From Acidimicrobiales bacterium mtb01 (GTDB lineage: Bacteria > Actinomycetota > Acidimicrobiia > Acidimicrobiales > Ilumatobacteraceae): DNA of 64,000 bases. Both the position numbers and the translations under genes were made by a program. A model generated the notes under the pieces. It was not told where the DNA came from. It saw only the letters and a program-made list of their open reading frames with translations, and searched no databases. Below are positions 9,854 through 19,323 of this stretch, in pieces; the first letter of the stretch is position 1, and each line of letters begins with the position of its first letter. Location of the stretch: NCBI GenBank assembly GCA_004379135.1, contig NBNI01000006.1, positions 185,160-249,159 of the forward strand, given 5' to 3'.

Positions 9854-9880
9854 GGCACACGCAGGAAACAATCACGAAAC
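9854..9880 (+). promoter_or_regulatory. GlnR-box-like site before amt 2
   Basis: GGCAC-n6-GAAAC-n6-GAAAC keeps the 11-base periodicity and the perfect GAAAC half-site seen upstream of amt 1. It lies 46 bases before the second amt start codon. The repeated occurrence before both transporters makes a shared regulator likely. Confidence 0.5.
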
Positions 9881-9925
9881 ATTGATCCAGGAAAGTCCTT
9901 TCGCCCTCTCACGAAAGGAATTCCC

Positions 9926-11125
9926 ATGGAACCTGCATCCCTCACGTGGGTCCTGGTCTCGGCAGCACTCGTGCTGTTCATGACGCCGGGTCTCGCGTTC
10001 TTCTACGGCGGCATGGACCGCAGTCGAAACGTGCTCAACATGCTGATGATGAACTTCTACTGCGTGTTGATCATCCCCGTCGTCTGGATGGTCCTCGGCT
10101 ACTCGCTATCGCAAGGTGGTAGCGGCAACTGGATCGGCAACTTCGACTGGTTCTTCCTGAAGGACATCGGAGTGCTCGAAGACAACGGCGGCCAACTGGC
10201 CGTCATCGCCTTCCTCGGCATGTTCGCCGCCATCACGCCGGCCCTCATCTCGGGTGCGGTCGCCGACCGCATGAAGTTCTCGGCCTGGGCCATCTTCGTC
10301 CCCGTGTGGTCATTGCTGGTCTACGTGCCCGTCTTCAAGTGGGTGTACGGAGGCTGGCTCGGCGATCGCGGTTCGCTCGACTTCGCCGGTGGCACCGCGA
10401 TCCACGTGAACGCGGGTATCGCCGCTCTCGCCGCCGTGCTCGTTCTCGGCAAGCGCAAGGGCTGGCCGCAGGAAGGTCATCCGCCGCACTCGATGCCACT
10501 CGTCATGATCGGCACCGGCATCCTGTGGTTCGGTTGGTTCGGTTTCAACGCCGGGTCGTCGTTGGCCGCGAGCGGTCAGGCCGCCCAGGCCTTCATGAAC
10601 ACGTTCCTCGCCGCCGCTGCGGCCGGTCTCGTGTGGGTCATGACCGAATGGCTGCGCGACGGCAAACCCACCAACCTCGGAGCCGCATCGGGAATCGTCG
10701 CCGGCCTCGTCGCCATCACGCCCGCCGCCGGATACGTGTCGGGCGGAGCGCCCCTCGCCATCGGTGGAATCGCCGGACTCGTGTGCTGCTACGCGGTGAA
10801 GCTGAAGACCAAGGCGGGTTACGACGACGCGCTCGACGTGGTGGGCGTCCACCTCGTGGGCGGTCTCGTCGGATCGCTGCTCATCGGCTTCTTCGCCAAC
10901 CCCGAGTTCTTCGACGGTTCGTTCGAAGAGGGAATCTTCTACGGCGGCGGTGCCGGTCTGCTCGGAGAGCAGGCGCTCGCCAACCTGGCCGCCATGGTGT
11001 GGTCGTTCATCATCACCTTTGGCATCATGTTGGTGCTGAAGAAGACCATCGGAGTCCGCGTCAGCCCGCAAGACGAAGCCGACGGACTCGACTACGCCCA
11101 GCACGCCGAGTCGGCGTACCACTGA
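9926..11125 (+). CDS. amt: Ammonium transporter (Amt), short form
   Basis: A 399-residue Amt channel without a cleavable signal. It has the FYGG segment in helix 1 (TPGLAFFYGGMDRSRN), the pore histidines in IHVNAGIAAL and VGVHLVGGLVG, and [17 protein letters not shown] precedes the ATG. It is diverged from the first Amt, so the pair looks like two Amt types rather than a recent duplication, although their glnK partners are very similar. Confidence 0.95.
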   Translation: MEPASLTWVLVSAALVLFMTPGLAFFYGGMDRSRNVLNMLMMNFYCVLIIPVVWMVLGYSLSQGGSGNWIGNFDWFFLKDIGVLEDNGGQLAVIAFLGMFAAITPALISGAVADRMKFSAWAIFVPVWSLLVYVPVFKWVYGGWLGDRGSLDFAGGTAIHVNAGIAALAAVLVLGKRKGWPQEGHPPHSMPLVMIGTGILWFGWFGFNAGSSLAASGQAAQAFMNTFLAAAAAGLVWVMTEWLRDGKPTNLGAASGIVAGLVAITPAAGYVSGGAPLAIGGIAGLVCCYAVKLKTKAGYDDALDVVGVHLVGGLVGSLLIGFFANPEFFDGSFEEGIFYGGGAGLLGEQALANLAAMVWSFIITFGIMLVLKKTIGVRVSPQDEADGLDYAQHAESAYH

Positions 11126-11136
11126 TCGATCACTGA

Positions 11137-11490
<354 letters not shown>

Positions 11491-11491
11491 G

Positions 11492-12229
11492 TCAGCTCTT
11501 CACGAGCTCTTCGATTCGGCCGATCGTCTCGCGCATGTCGCGAGGTGATCGGCCGAATTCGCGTGCGGCCAGAAGTTCGGACGCCCCACCGAGACCGGCC
11601 TCCACCAGGAGTCGCTTCTCGTTGAGCACCCAGCGGCGCGCATCGCACATCCGACGGTGGGCCTCTTCAGTGATCGCTCGCGCGACGGTGCCGAGCGCCC
11701 CGGCCGCGTTGCCCCGATCGGCGTGGGCCCGCGCGTACTCGAACGAGAAGTCGCGCTGGAATCCCCACCGAAAGGTCGACACTTCGTGCAGCGAATCGGT
11801 GAAGGTCGTATCGATCGCAATTGATCCGCGAACCACCTTCGAGAGGGCGACTTCGGCGGTCAGCGTGTACGTGGGAAAGCCGGCGAGATGTCCGAGGAGC
11901 TGATCGACCTCGTAGCGACCGGCCGCCGCTTCGTTCGTCCAATGCTCGACCACGTCGACGTCGCGCAGGATCACGTCGACGGCCATTCCATCGATCGTCA
12001 ACCACGCTCCCCCGTTCATGAGCCGACCCCACGAGCCAGGCGCGTGAACTTCTCCGCGAGCGGCGACCACCGACAGATCGACGGCGCCGCGGTAGAACAC
12101 GCCGAGATCCCAATCGCTCGACGAGTCGTCGGCGCCAAGGGCACGAGAACCGCCCACGGCGACGGCGACGACTTCCGCCGACGCGGCGAGTTCTTCGACG
12201 AATTGTTCGAGCGCGGCCGGAAGACGCAT
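11492..12229 (-). CDS. Nucleotidyltransferase-domain protein (Pol beta superfamily)
   Basis: About 245 residues. The motif GGSRALG followed by SDWDLG (about residues 26-45) is the metal and nucleotide binding signature of the Pol beta-like nucleotidyltransferase fold, with a third acidic residue in AVDVILRD. The rest resembles minimal or antibiotic-type nucleotidyltransferases; the substrate is unknown. I took the ATG four bases after the upstream gene's stop; a TTG at 12241 would overlap it. It is the second gene after the molybdenum hydroxylase. Confidence 0.82.
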   Translation of the reverse strand: MRLPAALEQFVEELAASAEVVAVAVGGSRALGADDSSSDWDLGVFYRGAVDLSVVAARGEVHAPGSWGRLMNGGAWLTIDGMAVDVILRDVDVVEHWTNEAAAGRYEVDQLLGHLAGFPTYTLTAEVALSKVVRGSIAIDTTFTDSLHEVSTFRWGFQRDFSFEYARAHADRGNAAGALGTVARAITEEAHRRMCDARRWVLNEKRLLVEAGLGGASELLAAREFGRSPRDMRETIGRIEELVKS

Positions 12230-12233
12230 GACG

Positions 12234-14519
12234 TCAACCAACCGCGCCGGAGATCGCTTCCCACACCCGCCGCGGCGAACACGGCAGATCGATGTGGCGG
12301 ATTCCGAGATGCGAGAGCGCGTCGATCACGGCGCTCTGAACCGCCGGCGTGGCACCAATGGTGCCGCTCTCGCCGATGCCCTTGGCGCCGAGATCGTTCA
12401 GCGGAGTAGGCGACTCGAGGTGGACGGTGACGAACGACGGGAATTCGGCCGCCGACGGGAATCCGTAATCGGCGAAGTTGCCCGTGAGCGGATTGCCGTC
12501 GGGGTCGTAGACGACTTCTTCGAACAATGCCTGAGCAGCACCTTGCACCAGTCCTCCGTGCACCTGACCCTCGGCGAGCAGCGGGTTGAGGATTCGGCCA
12601 GCGTCGTCGACGGCCACGAGCGAACGCAACACGACCTTGCCCGTCTCGGTGTCGACCTCGACCACCGCGAGGTGCGCACCGCTCGGGAACGTGCCATCCG
12701 CTTGGGCGAAGTCGCCGATGGCGCTCAACTGATCGGGTTCGGCCGAGTCGATGATCTGCGACCAGTTGACCGACACCGCCGGAGTTCCGGCGACATGGAA
12801 CACGCCATCAGCCACGATCACGTCGGCCACGTCGGCTTCAAGTAGTCGCGCGGCGATGTCACGCGCCCGATCGACCACGGTTCCGGCCGCCCGCCACACG
12901 TTGGTTCCGCCCAATTGGAGCGAACGCGACGCACCCGACACTTCGCTGTGCGGAACGATGTCGGTGTCACCGTGTAGCACGGTGATGTCCTCGACCCGCA
13001 GGCCCAGTCGATCGGCGGCAAGCATGGCCCAGGCGGTGCGATGACCCTGCCCGTAGGGCGTGGTCCCCGTGACCACTGTGGCCCGAACCGCGCCGTCGTC
13101 GCCTTCGTGCACCGTCACCGATCCGTATTCGCCTCCGGCCGACGCGGCCGTGATCTCGACGTACGAACACACCCCGATACCCAGCATGACCGTGTCGCCG
13201 GCGGCGCGGCGACGCGCCTGTTCGGCTCGCAGAGCCGGATAGTCGGCCGCATCGAGAACGAGATCGATCGCCTTGGCGTACTGGCCACTGTCGTACGTGG
13301 TGCCGAGCGTGTTCTTGAACGGGAAGCGTTCGGGTGCGATCACATTGATGCGACGCACGTCCACGGCGTCCATCCCGATCTCGGCGGCGAACAAGTCGAC
13401 GGCGCGCTCGATCGCAGCCGCCGCCTCGGGCCGACCGGCCCCGCGGTACGCGATGGTGGGAACCGTATTGGTGAGTACCGACGACGCCGTGAACGACACG
13501 CTCGGTATGTCGTACGTGCCCGTGGCCATCCGTCGAGTGAGCACGGGTAGGAAGGCGCCGAAGCGCGGCCACGCACCCGAGTCCTGGACGACGTCGAGCG
13601 AATACGCGAGCAAACGACCATCGCGCGTGCCGCCCAACTTCACGTACTGCACTTGCGCGCGGCCGTGGCCGAGGCCGTTCATGCTCTCGGTGCGGGTCTC
13701 GGTGTAGCGAACGGGTCGGTCATGCTTCTTCGCCAACCACGGCAACAAGATGTCCTCGGGATAGTTGAAGGCCTTGGCGCCGAAACCGCCGCCGACGTCG
13801 GGAACGATCACGCGCACCTGCTCGGGCGGCAGGCCGTACATCTCGCAGATGGGTGCGCGCACCGAGTGAGCCCCCTGGCAAGCCTGCCAATGCGTGAAAC
13901 GCCGAACACCGTTCGCATCGGGGGCTTCCCAACGACTCGCAGCAACGCGCGGTTCGAGCGGACTCGGGGCCAGACGTTGATTGACGATGCGCGCCTCGAT
14001 CACCACGTCGCACGCGGAGAAGTCGGCCTCTCGACCGCTCGGAATCTTCACCACCGTGTTGGTGCCGAACTCGGGGAACAGAACGACGCCGTCGGACTTG
14101 GCCTCTTCCATGTCGACCAAAACCGGCAGGGGGTCGTAATCGACGATGACTCGCTCGACCGCATCGACCGCCTGCGCACGCGTCTCGGCCACCACCGCGA
14201 CGACGGGCTCGCCGACGTAGCGCACGACATCGGATGCCAACACCGGACGGCGGATCTGCGCGGGCAGCATCGGATGGTCGTTCGGGACCAAGCCGTACCC
14301 GTCGGCATCGACATCGGCGAAGGTGTGCACCCCGAGGACGCCGGGCATGGTTCGCGCCTCGTCGGCATCGATCGACACGATCCGCGCGTGCGCCACCGTG
14401 GACCGCACGTAGACCACATGGGCCGCCCCGGGCAGATCGAGGTTGTCGATGTAGGTGCCCTTGCCCGTCAACAGGTCGGGATCCTCGGTTCGCAGCACCC
14501 TCTCGCCGATGATCCCCAC
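12234..14519 (-). CDS. Molybdenum hydroxylase large subunit (form II CoxL / xanthine dehydrogenase family)
   Basis: The 761-residue subunit binds molybdopterin cytosine dinucleotide. It has the N-terminal Ald_Xan_dh a/b hammerhead domain (residues 15-125), GGFGAK at about 243-248, the form II signature AYRGAGR at about 357-363, and the active-site Glu in GIGESGTIGATPA near the end. Form II enzymes are not proven CO dehydrogenases; many oxidise aldehydes or purines. Partner FAD (CoxM) and 2Fe-2S (CoxS) subunits are not adjacent, which is unusual. A GTG start is used. Confidence 0.9.
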   Translation of the reverse strand: MGIIGERVLRTEDPDLLTGKGTYIDNLDLPGAAHVVYVRSTVAHARIVSIDADEARTMPGVLGVHTFADVDADGYGLVPNDHPMLPAQIRRPVLASDVVRYVGEPVVAVVAETRAQAVDAVERVIVDYDPLPVLVDMEEAKSDGVVLFPEFGTNTVVKIPSGREADFSACDVVIEARIVNQRLAPSPLEPRVAASRWEAPDANGVRRFTHWQACQGAHSVRAPICEMYGLPPEQVRVIVPDVGGGFGAKAFNYPEDILLPWLAKKHDRPVRYTETRTESMNGLGHGRAQVQYVKLGGTRDGRLLAYSLDVVQDSGAWPRFGAFLPVLTRRMATGTYDIPSVSFTASSVLTNTVPTIAYRGAGRPEAAAAIERAVDLFAAEIGMDAVDVRRINVIAPERFPFKNTLGTTYDSGQYAKAIDLVLDAADYPALRAEQARRRAAGDTVMLGIGVCSYVEITAASAGGEYGSVTVHEGDDGAVRATVVTGTTPYGQGHRTAWAMLAADRLGLRVEDITVLHGDTDIVPHSEVSGASRSLQLGGTNVWRAAGTVVDRARDIAARLLEADVADVIVADGVFHVAGTPAVSVNWSQIIDSAEPDQLSAIGDFAQADGTFPSGAHLAVVEVDTETGKVVLRSLVAVDDAGRILNPLLAEGQVHGGLVQGAAQALFEEVVYDPDGNPLTGNFADYGFPSAAEFPSFVTVHLESPTPLNDLGAKGIGESGTIGATPAVQSAVIDALSHLGIRHIDLPCSPRRVWEAISGAVG

Positions 14520-14580
14520 GACTGGTCCGTCCCCTTCTGCGACCCGGGCCCCGGCTGGGCCGATGAGCCGGACCCAAGCG

Positions 14581-14586
14581 TAGATT
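14581..14586 (+). promoter_or_regulatory. Candidate -10 (TAGATT) of the FrhB-like gene
   Basis: TAGATT lies seven bases before the ATG at 14594, with no ribosome binding site between. It supports the ATG over the TTG at 14585. Confidence 0.5.
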
Positions 14587-14593
14587 GATCCTC

Positions 14594-15778
14594 ATGACGA
14601 TGACCGAGTCTTCTCCCAAGGCCGAACGTTGGACCGCACAGTGGAAGGAGCTCTATGAAGAGGTCATCACCACCGGGTTGTGCACCGGCTGCGCCGGTTG
14701 CGTGGTCACCTGTCCGCACGACGTGATCGGGTACGAACACGAAGAGGGCAAGTACAAGCCGTTCCATCTCGAGGAAGAACTCGGCGAATCCAACTGTCTG
14801 CACGGTGAGAAGGGCTGCACCACCTGCACCCGCGCCTGCCCGCGTTTCCGCTCGTGGGAGACGGCCGCCGACATGCACTTGTTCGGACGCATTCGCCAGC
14901 CCGATGAGATGGCCGGCATCTGGCGTCAACTCCTCCTCACCCGCGCCTCCGACAAGACCGCTCACGAGAAGGGCCAGGACGGCGGGTTCGTGTCGGCGAT
15001 GCTCATCTGGCTGCTCGAGAACGATTACATCGAAGCCGCCCTCGTGAGCGGCGTCGAACCCTTCGATGCCTGGAAGGCCAAGCCCGCTCTCGCACGCACG
15101 AAGGAAGACGTGCTGGCGACCGCCGGCTCGCGCTACACCTACTGCGCGAACCCGCTCGCATTGCGCGACGCCAAGGAACAAGGCCTGAGCAAACTCGCGC
15201 TGGTGGGCATGGGCTGCCAGACCTCGTCGCCGCCGGTCATGTGGGATCGCAAGGCCGGCAAGGTGAGCAAGCCCTTCCTGTTCAACATCGGCCTGCTCTG
15301 CTCGAAGACATTCGACGACGCGATCTTCCCCGAGTTGTTCGAGGCCAAGTACGGCTTGAAGAAGCAGGACATGGTCAAGATGAACATCAAGGGCGTGTTC
15401 CAGATCTGGATGAAGGACGGCTCGTACCACGAGATCGACCTCAAGGAATGCCACCAGTGGACACGCGAGGGTTGCAAGAGCTGCCCCGACTTCGCGGCCG
15501 AGCACTCCGACATCGCTACCGGCGGCATCGGCAAGGACAACGACTGGACCCTCACGATCGTGCGCACCGAACTCGGTGAAGAAGTGATCAACCGCATGAT
15601 CAAGGACGGCGTGATCGAGGCTCGTCCGGCGCAGGAGGACGAAGTGGCCATGAAGCTGTTGCGCACGCTCAGCATCGTGAGCCGTCGTCGCTGGCCCGAG
15701 TGGGCCGACAAGGCGCCGTCGGTCGGCGTACCGCCGCCGAAGAAGAAGGCGGACGGTTCGGCTCCGGCCGCTCACTGA
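14594..15778 (+). CDS. Coenzyme F420 hydrogenase/dehydrogenase beta-subunit (FrhB/FdhB) family protein
   Basis: About 394 residues. An N-terminal ferredoxin-like part carries CTGCAGCVVTCP and, after a gap, CTTCTRACPRF, enough Cys for [4Fe-4S] clusters. The FrhB N and C domains follow (GQDGGFVSAMLIW, with a GMGCQT segment), binding FAD and, in characterised members, F420. No hydrogenase or formate dehydrogenase partner is nearby, so it is probably a stand-alone F420- or ferredoxin-linked reductase. It is divergent from the molybdenum hydroxylase and followed two bases later by an esterase. Confidence 0.85.
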   Translation: MTMTESSPKAERWTAQWKELYEEVITTGLCTGCAGCVVTCPHDVIGYEHEEGKYKPFHLEEELGESNCLHGEKGCTTCTRACPRFRSWETAADMHLFGRIRQPDEMAGIWRQLLLTRASDKTAHEKGQDGGFVSAMLIWLLENDYIEAALVSGVEPFDAWKAKPALARTKEDVLATAGSRYTYCANPLALRDAKEQGLSKLALVGMGCQTSSPPVMWDRKAGKVSKPFLFNIGLLCSKTFDDAIFPELFEAKYGLKKQDMVKMNIKGVFQIWMKDGSYHEIDLKECHQWTREGCKSCPDFAAEHSDIATGGIGKDNDWTLTIVRTELGEEVINRMIKDGVIEARPAQEDEVAMKLLRTLSIVSRRRWPEWADKAPSVGVPPPKKKADGSAPAAH

Positions 15779-15780
15779 TC

Positions 15781-16692
15781 ATGCCGCTGCATCCGCAGTC
15801 CGCTTCGCTGCTCGCCGCCATGGAGGCGCTTGGCGCACCACCACTCGAAACGCAGGAGGCCGCCCGGGCGCGGGCCGGTTTCGACGCCATGACGGTTCCG
15901 TCGAACGAGCCGATCCACGAGATGCGCGATCTCGACGCCGACGGCGTGCCGGTACGGCTGTACCGCCCGAACGATCGCACCGACCTCGGCTTGCTCGTCT
16001 ACTACCACGGTGGCGGCTGGGTGTTCGGCAACATCGCGAGCCACGACGACGTGTGCCGCAAGTTGGCCAACCAGATGGGCCACGCCGTTCTGAGCGTCGA
16101 CTACCGACTCGCACCCGAGCATCCGTTCCCGGCTCCGCTGATGGACTGCGTGAACGCGTTGCGGTGGGCCCACACCAACGCCACATCCCTCGGTGTCGAC
16201 GCGTCGCGTCTCGCCGTGGGCGGCGATTCGGCCGGTGGCAACCTGGCCGCGGTGGTCGCCCAATTGCAGCCGGTGCCGCTCAAGTTCCAGATGCTCATCT
16301 ATCCGGTCACCGATGCTCGACGCGGCTCGCAGAGCTACATCGACAACGCCACCGGCTATCGCCTCACCGCGGCCGGCATGAAGTGGTTCTGCGACCACTA
16401 CCTCAGCGGCGGTCAGGGTTCACCCGACGATCCGCGCGTGTCGCCGTTGTGCGCACCCGACTCGTCGCTCGCGTCGTCGCCGCCGGCCATCGTGATCACC
16501 GCCGAGTACGACCCTCTGCGGGACGAAGGCGAGCAATACGCGTTGCGTCTCGTCGAGAACGGCGTCCACTGCTCGCTCACTCGCTACTACGGCCAGATCC
16601 ACGGCTTCTTCTCGATGAGTGCCTTCGTCGACGACGGCGGCCACGCGATCGCCCACGCCGCCTTCGCGGTGAAGCAGGCGCTCGAACGTTAG
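15781..16692 (+). CDS. Alpha/beta hydrolase, hormone-sensitive-lipase (HSL) type esterase
   Basis: A 303-residue hydrolase. It has the oxyanion motif HGGGW (about residue 78), the nucleophile motif GDSAGG (about residue 150), the acid in AEYDPLRDEG and the catalytic His in GQIHGF near the C-terminus. The predicted reaction is hydrolysis of short-chain acyl esters. It starts two bases after the FrhB-like gene stop, so the two are probably co-transcribed. Its end overlaps the convergent udg gene by four bases. Confidence 0.92.
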   Translation: MPLHPQSASLLAAMEALGAPPLETQEAARARAGFDAMTVPSNEPIHEMRDLDADGVPVRLYRPNDRTDLGLLVYYHGGGWVFGNIASHDDVCRKLANQMGHAVLSVDYRLAPEHPFPAPLMDCVNALRWAHTNATSLGVDASRLAVGGDSAGGNLAAVVAQLQPVPLKFQMLIYPVTDARRGSQSYIDNATGYRLTAAGMKWFCDHYLSGGQGSPDDPRVSPLCAPDSSLASSPPAIVITAEYDPLRDEGEQYALRLVENGVHCSLTRYYGQIHGFFSMSAFVDDGGHAIAHAAFAVKQALER

Positions 16693-17375
16693 AGACCGGC
16701 CAGTTCGACGGCGCCCGTGAACACCGCGTCGAACATGGGCTCGGTGAGTCGCCCGGTGAACGTGTTCTGCTGGCTCGGGTGGAACGAGCACACCAGCCAT
16801 ACGCCCGACGGCGACTGTGTGTCGATGCCGTGTCCGAACTTCGGACGCGGTCGAACTTCGAACTCCGCACAGGCGGCCTCGTAGGCGAAATTGCCGAGGC
16901 ACACCACCACGCGGAGTTTCGACAACGCGTCGATCTCGCGCCGCAGGAACGTTCGGCAGGTGTCGCGCTCGCCGGGATCGGGTTTGTTGTCGGGTGGTGC
17001 GCACTTCACCGCCGAGGTGACCCAGGCCCCCTTCAACTTCAATCCGTCACCGCGATGCGTGGACGTGGGTTGATTGGCCAGGCCCACTCGGTGCATCGCG
17101 CGATACAACCAGTCGCCGCTGCGATCGCCGGTGAAGATGCGGCCGGTGCGATTGGCGCCGTGGGCGGCCGGCGCGAGGCCGAGAACCAGGATGCGCGCCA
17201 AGGGATCGCCGAAGCCCGGCACACCGCGACCCCAGTAGTCCTCGTCGCGGTACGAGGCGCGTTTCTCGGCGGCCGCCTGCTCGCGCCACGCGACCAACCG
17301 CGGGCAACGTCGACACGAACACACGTCATCGTGAAGTGCGGCCAGAACCTGGGACGGACGAGACGATGCGGGCAT
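16689..17375 (-). CDS. Uracil-DNA glycosylase, family 5 (UdgB)
   Basis: A 228-residue base-excision repair enzyme removing uracil (and, in family 5, hypoxanthine) from DNA. The family 5 motif 1, GLAPAAHGANRTGRIFTGD, is near residue 70, and the C-terminal motif CSFHPSQQNTFTGRLT near 200. Cysteines in CSCRRC and in KCAPP...DTC are suited to ligate the [4Fe-4S] cluster. Asp is replaced by Ala in motif 1, which is normal for UdgB. It is divergent from the phosphatase with only 24 bases between start codons. Confidence 0.92.
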   Translation of the reverse strand: MPASSRPSQVLAALHDDVCSCRRCPRLVAWREQAAAEKRASYRDEDYWGRGVPGFGDPLARILVLGLAPAAHGANRTGRIFTGDRSGDWLYRAMHRVGLANQPTSTHRGDGLKLKGAWVTSAVKCAPPDNKPDPGERDTCRTFLRREIDALSKLRVVVCLGNFAYEAACAEFEVRPRPKFGHGIDTQSPSGVWLVCSFHPSQQNTFTGRLTEPMFDAVFTGAVELAGL

Positions 17376-17383
17376 GCCACCAC

Positions 17384-17389
17384 TAGGTT
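17384..17389 (+). promoter_or_regulatory. Candidate -10 (TAGGTT) of the phosphatase operon
   Basis: TAGGTT ends ten bases before the ATG at 17400. It lies in the 24-base divergent gap; no ribosome binding site is present. Confidence 0.4.
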
Positions 17390-17399
17390 GGCACCCGCC

Positions 17400-18059
17400 A
17401 TGGCCAGCCGGAAGTCCGCACGCACCGCTCCCCCGGCGTCGACGCTCGTGTTGTTCGTCCGCCACGGACAAACACCCACCACCGGCAAACTCCTTCCCGG
17501 CCGCGCGGCCGGACTCCACCTGGCCGACAGCGGCATCGAACAGGCGCGCACCGCGGCCGAGCGCATCGCCGCCATCAAGAAGATCGACGCGGTCTACGCC
17601 TCGCCACTCGAACGCGCGAAGGAAACCGCTGCTCCCATCTCCAAAGCCCTCGGTCTGCGCACGTCGGTCGAACGCGGCCTCCTCGAGTGCGACTTCGGCG
17701 ACTGGACCGGCGCCGAACTCAAGAAGCTCATGAAGCTGCCCGAATGGGGGACGGTTCAGAAGTCGCCGTCGTCGTTCCGATTCCCCAACGGCGAAAGCTT
17801 CACCGAGATGCAGACGCGCATGGTCACGACCGTTCATGCGCTGTGTGCCAAGCACCCGGGCGGAACCATCGTGTGCGTGTCGCACGCCGACCCCATCAAG
17901 GCCGCGGTGGCGCACGCGATGGGAACCCACCTCGATCTGTTCCAGCGCATCGTCATCAGCACCTGCTCCGTATCGGCGGTGGCCTACACAGGCGGCGGAC
18001 CCATCGTGCTCACCGTCAACTCCACTGGCGGCTCGCTGGCCGAACTCCGTCCGAGTTGA
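17400..18059 (+). CDS. Histidine phosphatase family protein (MSMEG_4193-like)
   Basis: A 219-residue member of the phosphoglycerate-mutase-like superfamily with the RHG motif (LFVRHGQTPTTG, about residue 20) and the second histidine in CVSHADPIKAAVAHAMG. It hydrolyses a phosphomonoester; the physiological substrate is unknown. It leads a unit with DUF3090 and SCO1664-like genes. In many actinobacteria this trio sits beside mshC of mycothiol synthesis; mshC is not here. Confidence 0.9.
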   Translation: MASRKSARTAPPASTLVLFVRHGQTPTTGKLLPGRAAGLHLADSGIEQARTAAERIAAIKKIDAVYASPLERAKETAAPISKALGLRTSVERGLLECDFGDWTGAELKKLMKLPEWGTVQKSPSSFRFPNGESFTEMQTRMVTTVHALCAKHPGGTIVCVSHADPIKAAVAHAMGTHLDLFQRIVISTCSVSAVAYTGGGPIVLTVNSTGGSLAELRPS

Positions 18060-18072
18060 GCGCCGAGCCGAC

Positions 18073-18621
18073 ATGAGCGATTCCATCGAATTCGACCGCG
18101 TCGACGTGTTCACCACCGGCGCCCTCGGTGCTCCGGGCCGACGCGTCTTCTATCTGCAGGCTCGACTGGGCGATCGCATCGCGACCGTGCGCTGCGAGAA
18201 ACAGCAGGCCGCCGCGATCGCGCAGTACTTGCGCCGGGCACTGGCGCATCTCCCCATCATCGAAGGCGGCCGCTTCCCCGAGTCGATGTCGCTCACTCCA
18301 CCCGACGACGAACCGTTCGTGCTCGGCTCGGTGGGCCTCGAATTCCGCAAGGAGTCCGACCTGTTCACCCTCGTCCTGCGCGAGTTCGACACCGACGGCG
18401 ACACCGACGAGGATGCCGGCGACAACGATGATGATGACGACGATCTGTTCGGCGACGACGACATCGACGAGGGCAGCAGTGTGCGCGTGTCGATCACGCG
18501 CAATCAAGCCCTGGCCTTCTGCGACCACACCGACAAGATCGTCGCCGCCGGTCGGCCCGACTGCGAATACTGCAAGCGTCCGGTCGATCCCGACGGACAC
18601 TTCTGCCCGCGCATGAACTGA
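18073..18621 (+). CDS. DUF3090 family protein with C-terminal zinc-ribbon-like Cys motif
   Basis: A 182-residue protein of unknown function conserved in actinobacteria. The N-terminal beta-rich part (FYLQARLGDRIATVRCEKQQ) leads into an acidic stretch of mostly Asp (about residues 113-138), then a helix, and a CEYCKRPVDPDGHFCPR tail that looks like a zinc knuckle. The last base of its stop is the first of the next start (TGATG), so translation is coupled to the SCO1664-like gene. Confidence 0.9.
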   Translation: MSDSIEFDRVDVFTTGALGAPGRRVFYLQARLGDRIATVRCEKQQAAAIAQYLRRALAHLPIIEGGRFPESMSLTPPDDEPFVLGSVGLEFRKESDLFTLVLREFDTDGDTDEDAGDNDDDDDDLFGDDDIDEGSSVRVSITRNQALAFCDHTDKIVAAGRPDCEYCKRPVDPDGHFCPRMN

Positions 18622-19313
18622 TGGATGCCCTGCAGATCCTCGCCGAGGGCGACATCGAGGTCGAGGGCCGCATGCCCTACTCGAGCAACGCCACGTTCCT
18701 CGTGCACGTGCGCCAGGGCGACACCCACATCCGCGCCATCTACAAACCGCTGCGCGGAGAACGGCCACTGTGGGACTTCCCGCCCGGGCTGTATCGACGC
18801 GAAGTAGCGGCTTACCGGCTCTCGGTGGCCATGGGACTCCACCTCGTGCCGCCCACCATCGAACGCGAGGGTCCGTACGGCATCGGCTCGCTCCAGTTGT
18901 TCATCGACGCCGACTTCGCCGAGCACTACTTCACGCTGTTCGAGAAGCGACCCGAGTTGCACGACCAGTTCCGCGCCATGGCCGCGTTCGACGTGATCGC
19001 CAACAACACCGACCGAAAGAGCGGCCACTGCCTCATCGACGCGAACGACCACGTGTGGGGCATCGACAACGGTCTGTGCTTCGCGGCCGACTTCAAACTG
19101 CGCACCGTCATCTGGGAGTTCGGCGGCGAAATGCTGAGCGACGATCTCCGGGCACGCGTGCAAGCGGTCGTCGACAGCCCACCGCTCGACGTGACAACTC
19201 TCCTCTTCGACGACGAGGCCGAGGCCCTCGTCGAACGAGCCTCCCTGCTCGCGCAAGGTGGCGCCTTCCCCATCGACGCCAGCGGACACCGCTACCCCTG
19301 GCCGATGGTGTAG
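18621..19313 (+). CDS. SCO1664 family protein (kinase-like fold)
   Basis: A 230-residue protein of the actinobacterial SCO1664 family, distantly similar to phosphatidylinositol 3/4-kinase-type folds. It has an invariant Lys in IYKPLRGERPLWDFP, a catalytic-loop-like NNTDRKSGHCLID and a DFG-like GIDNGLCF. Substrate unknown. Its persistent partnership with DUF3090 and the phosphatase suggests one shared pathway. The 1-base overlap with DUF3090 indicates coupling. Confidence 0.88.
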   Translation: MDALQILAEGDIEVEGRMPYSSNATFLVHVRQGDTHIRAIYKPLRGERPLWDFPPGLYRREVAAYRLSVAMGLHLVPPTIEREGPYGIGSLQLFIDADFAEHYFTLFEKRPELHDQFRAMAAFDVIANNTDRKSGHCLIDANDHVWGIDNGLCFAADFKLRTVIWEFGGEMLSDDLRARVQAVVDSPPLDVTTLLFDDEAEALVERASLLAQGGAFPIDASGHRYPWPMV

Positions 19314-19323
19314 AGAAGTCGAC

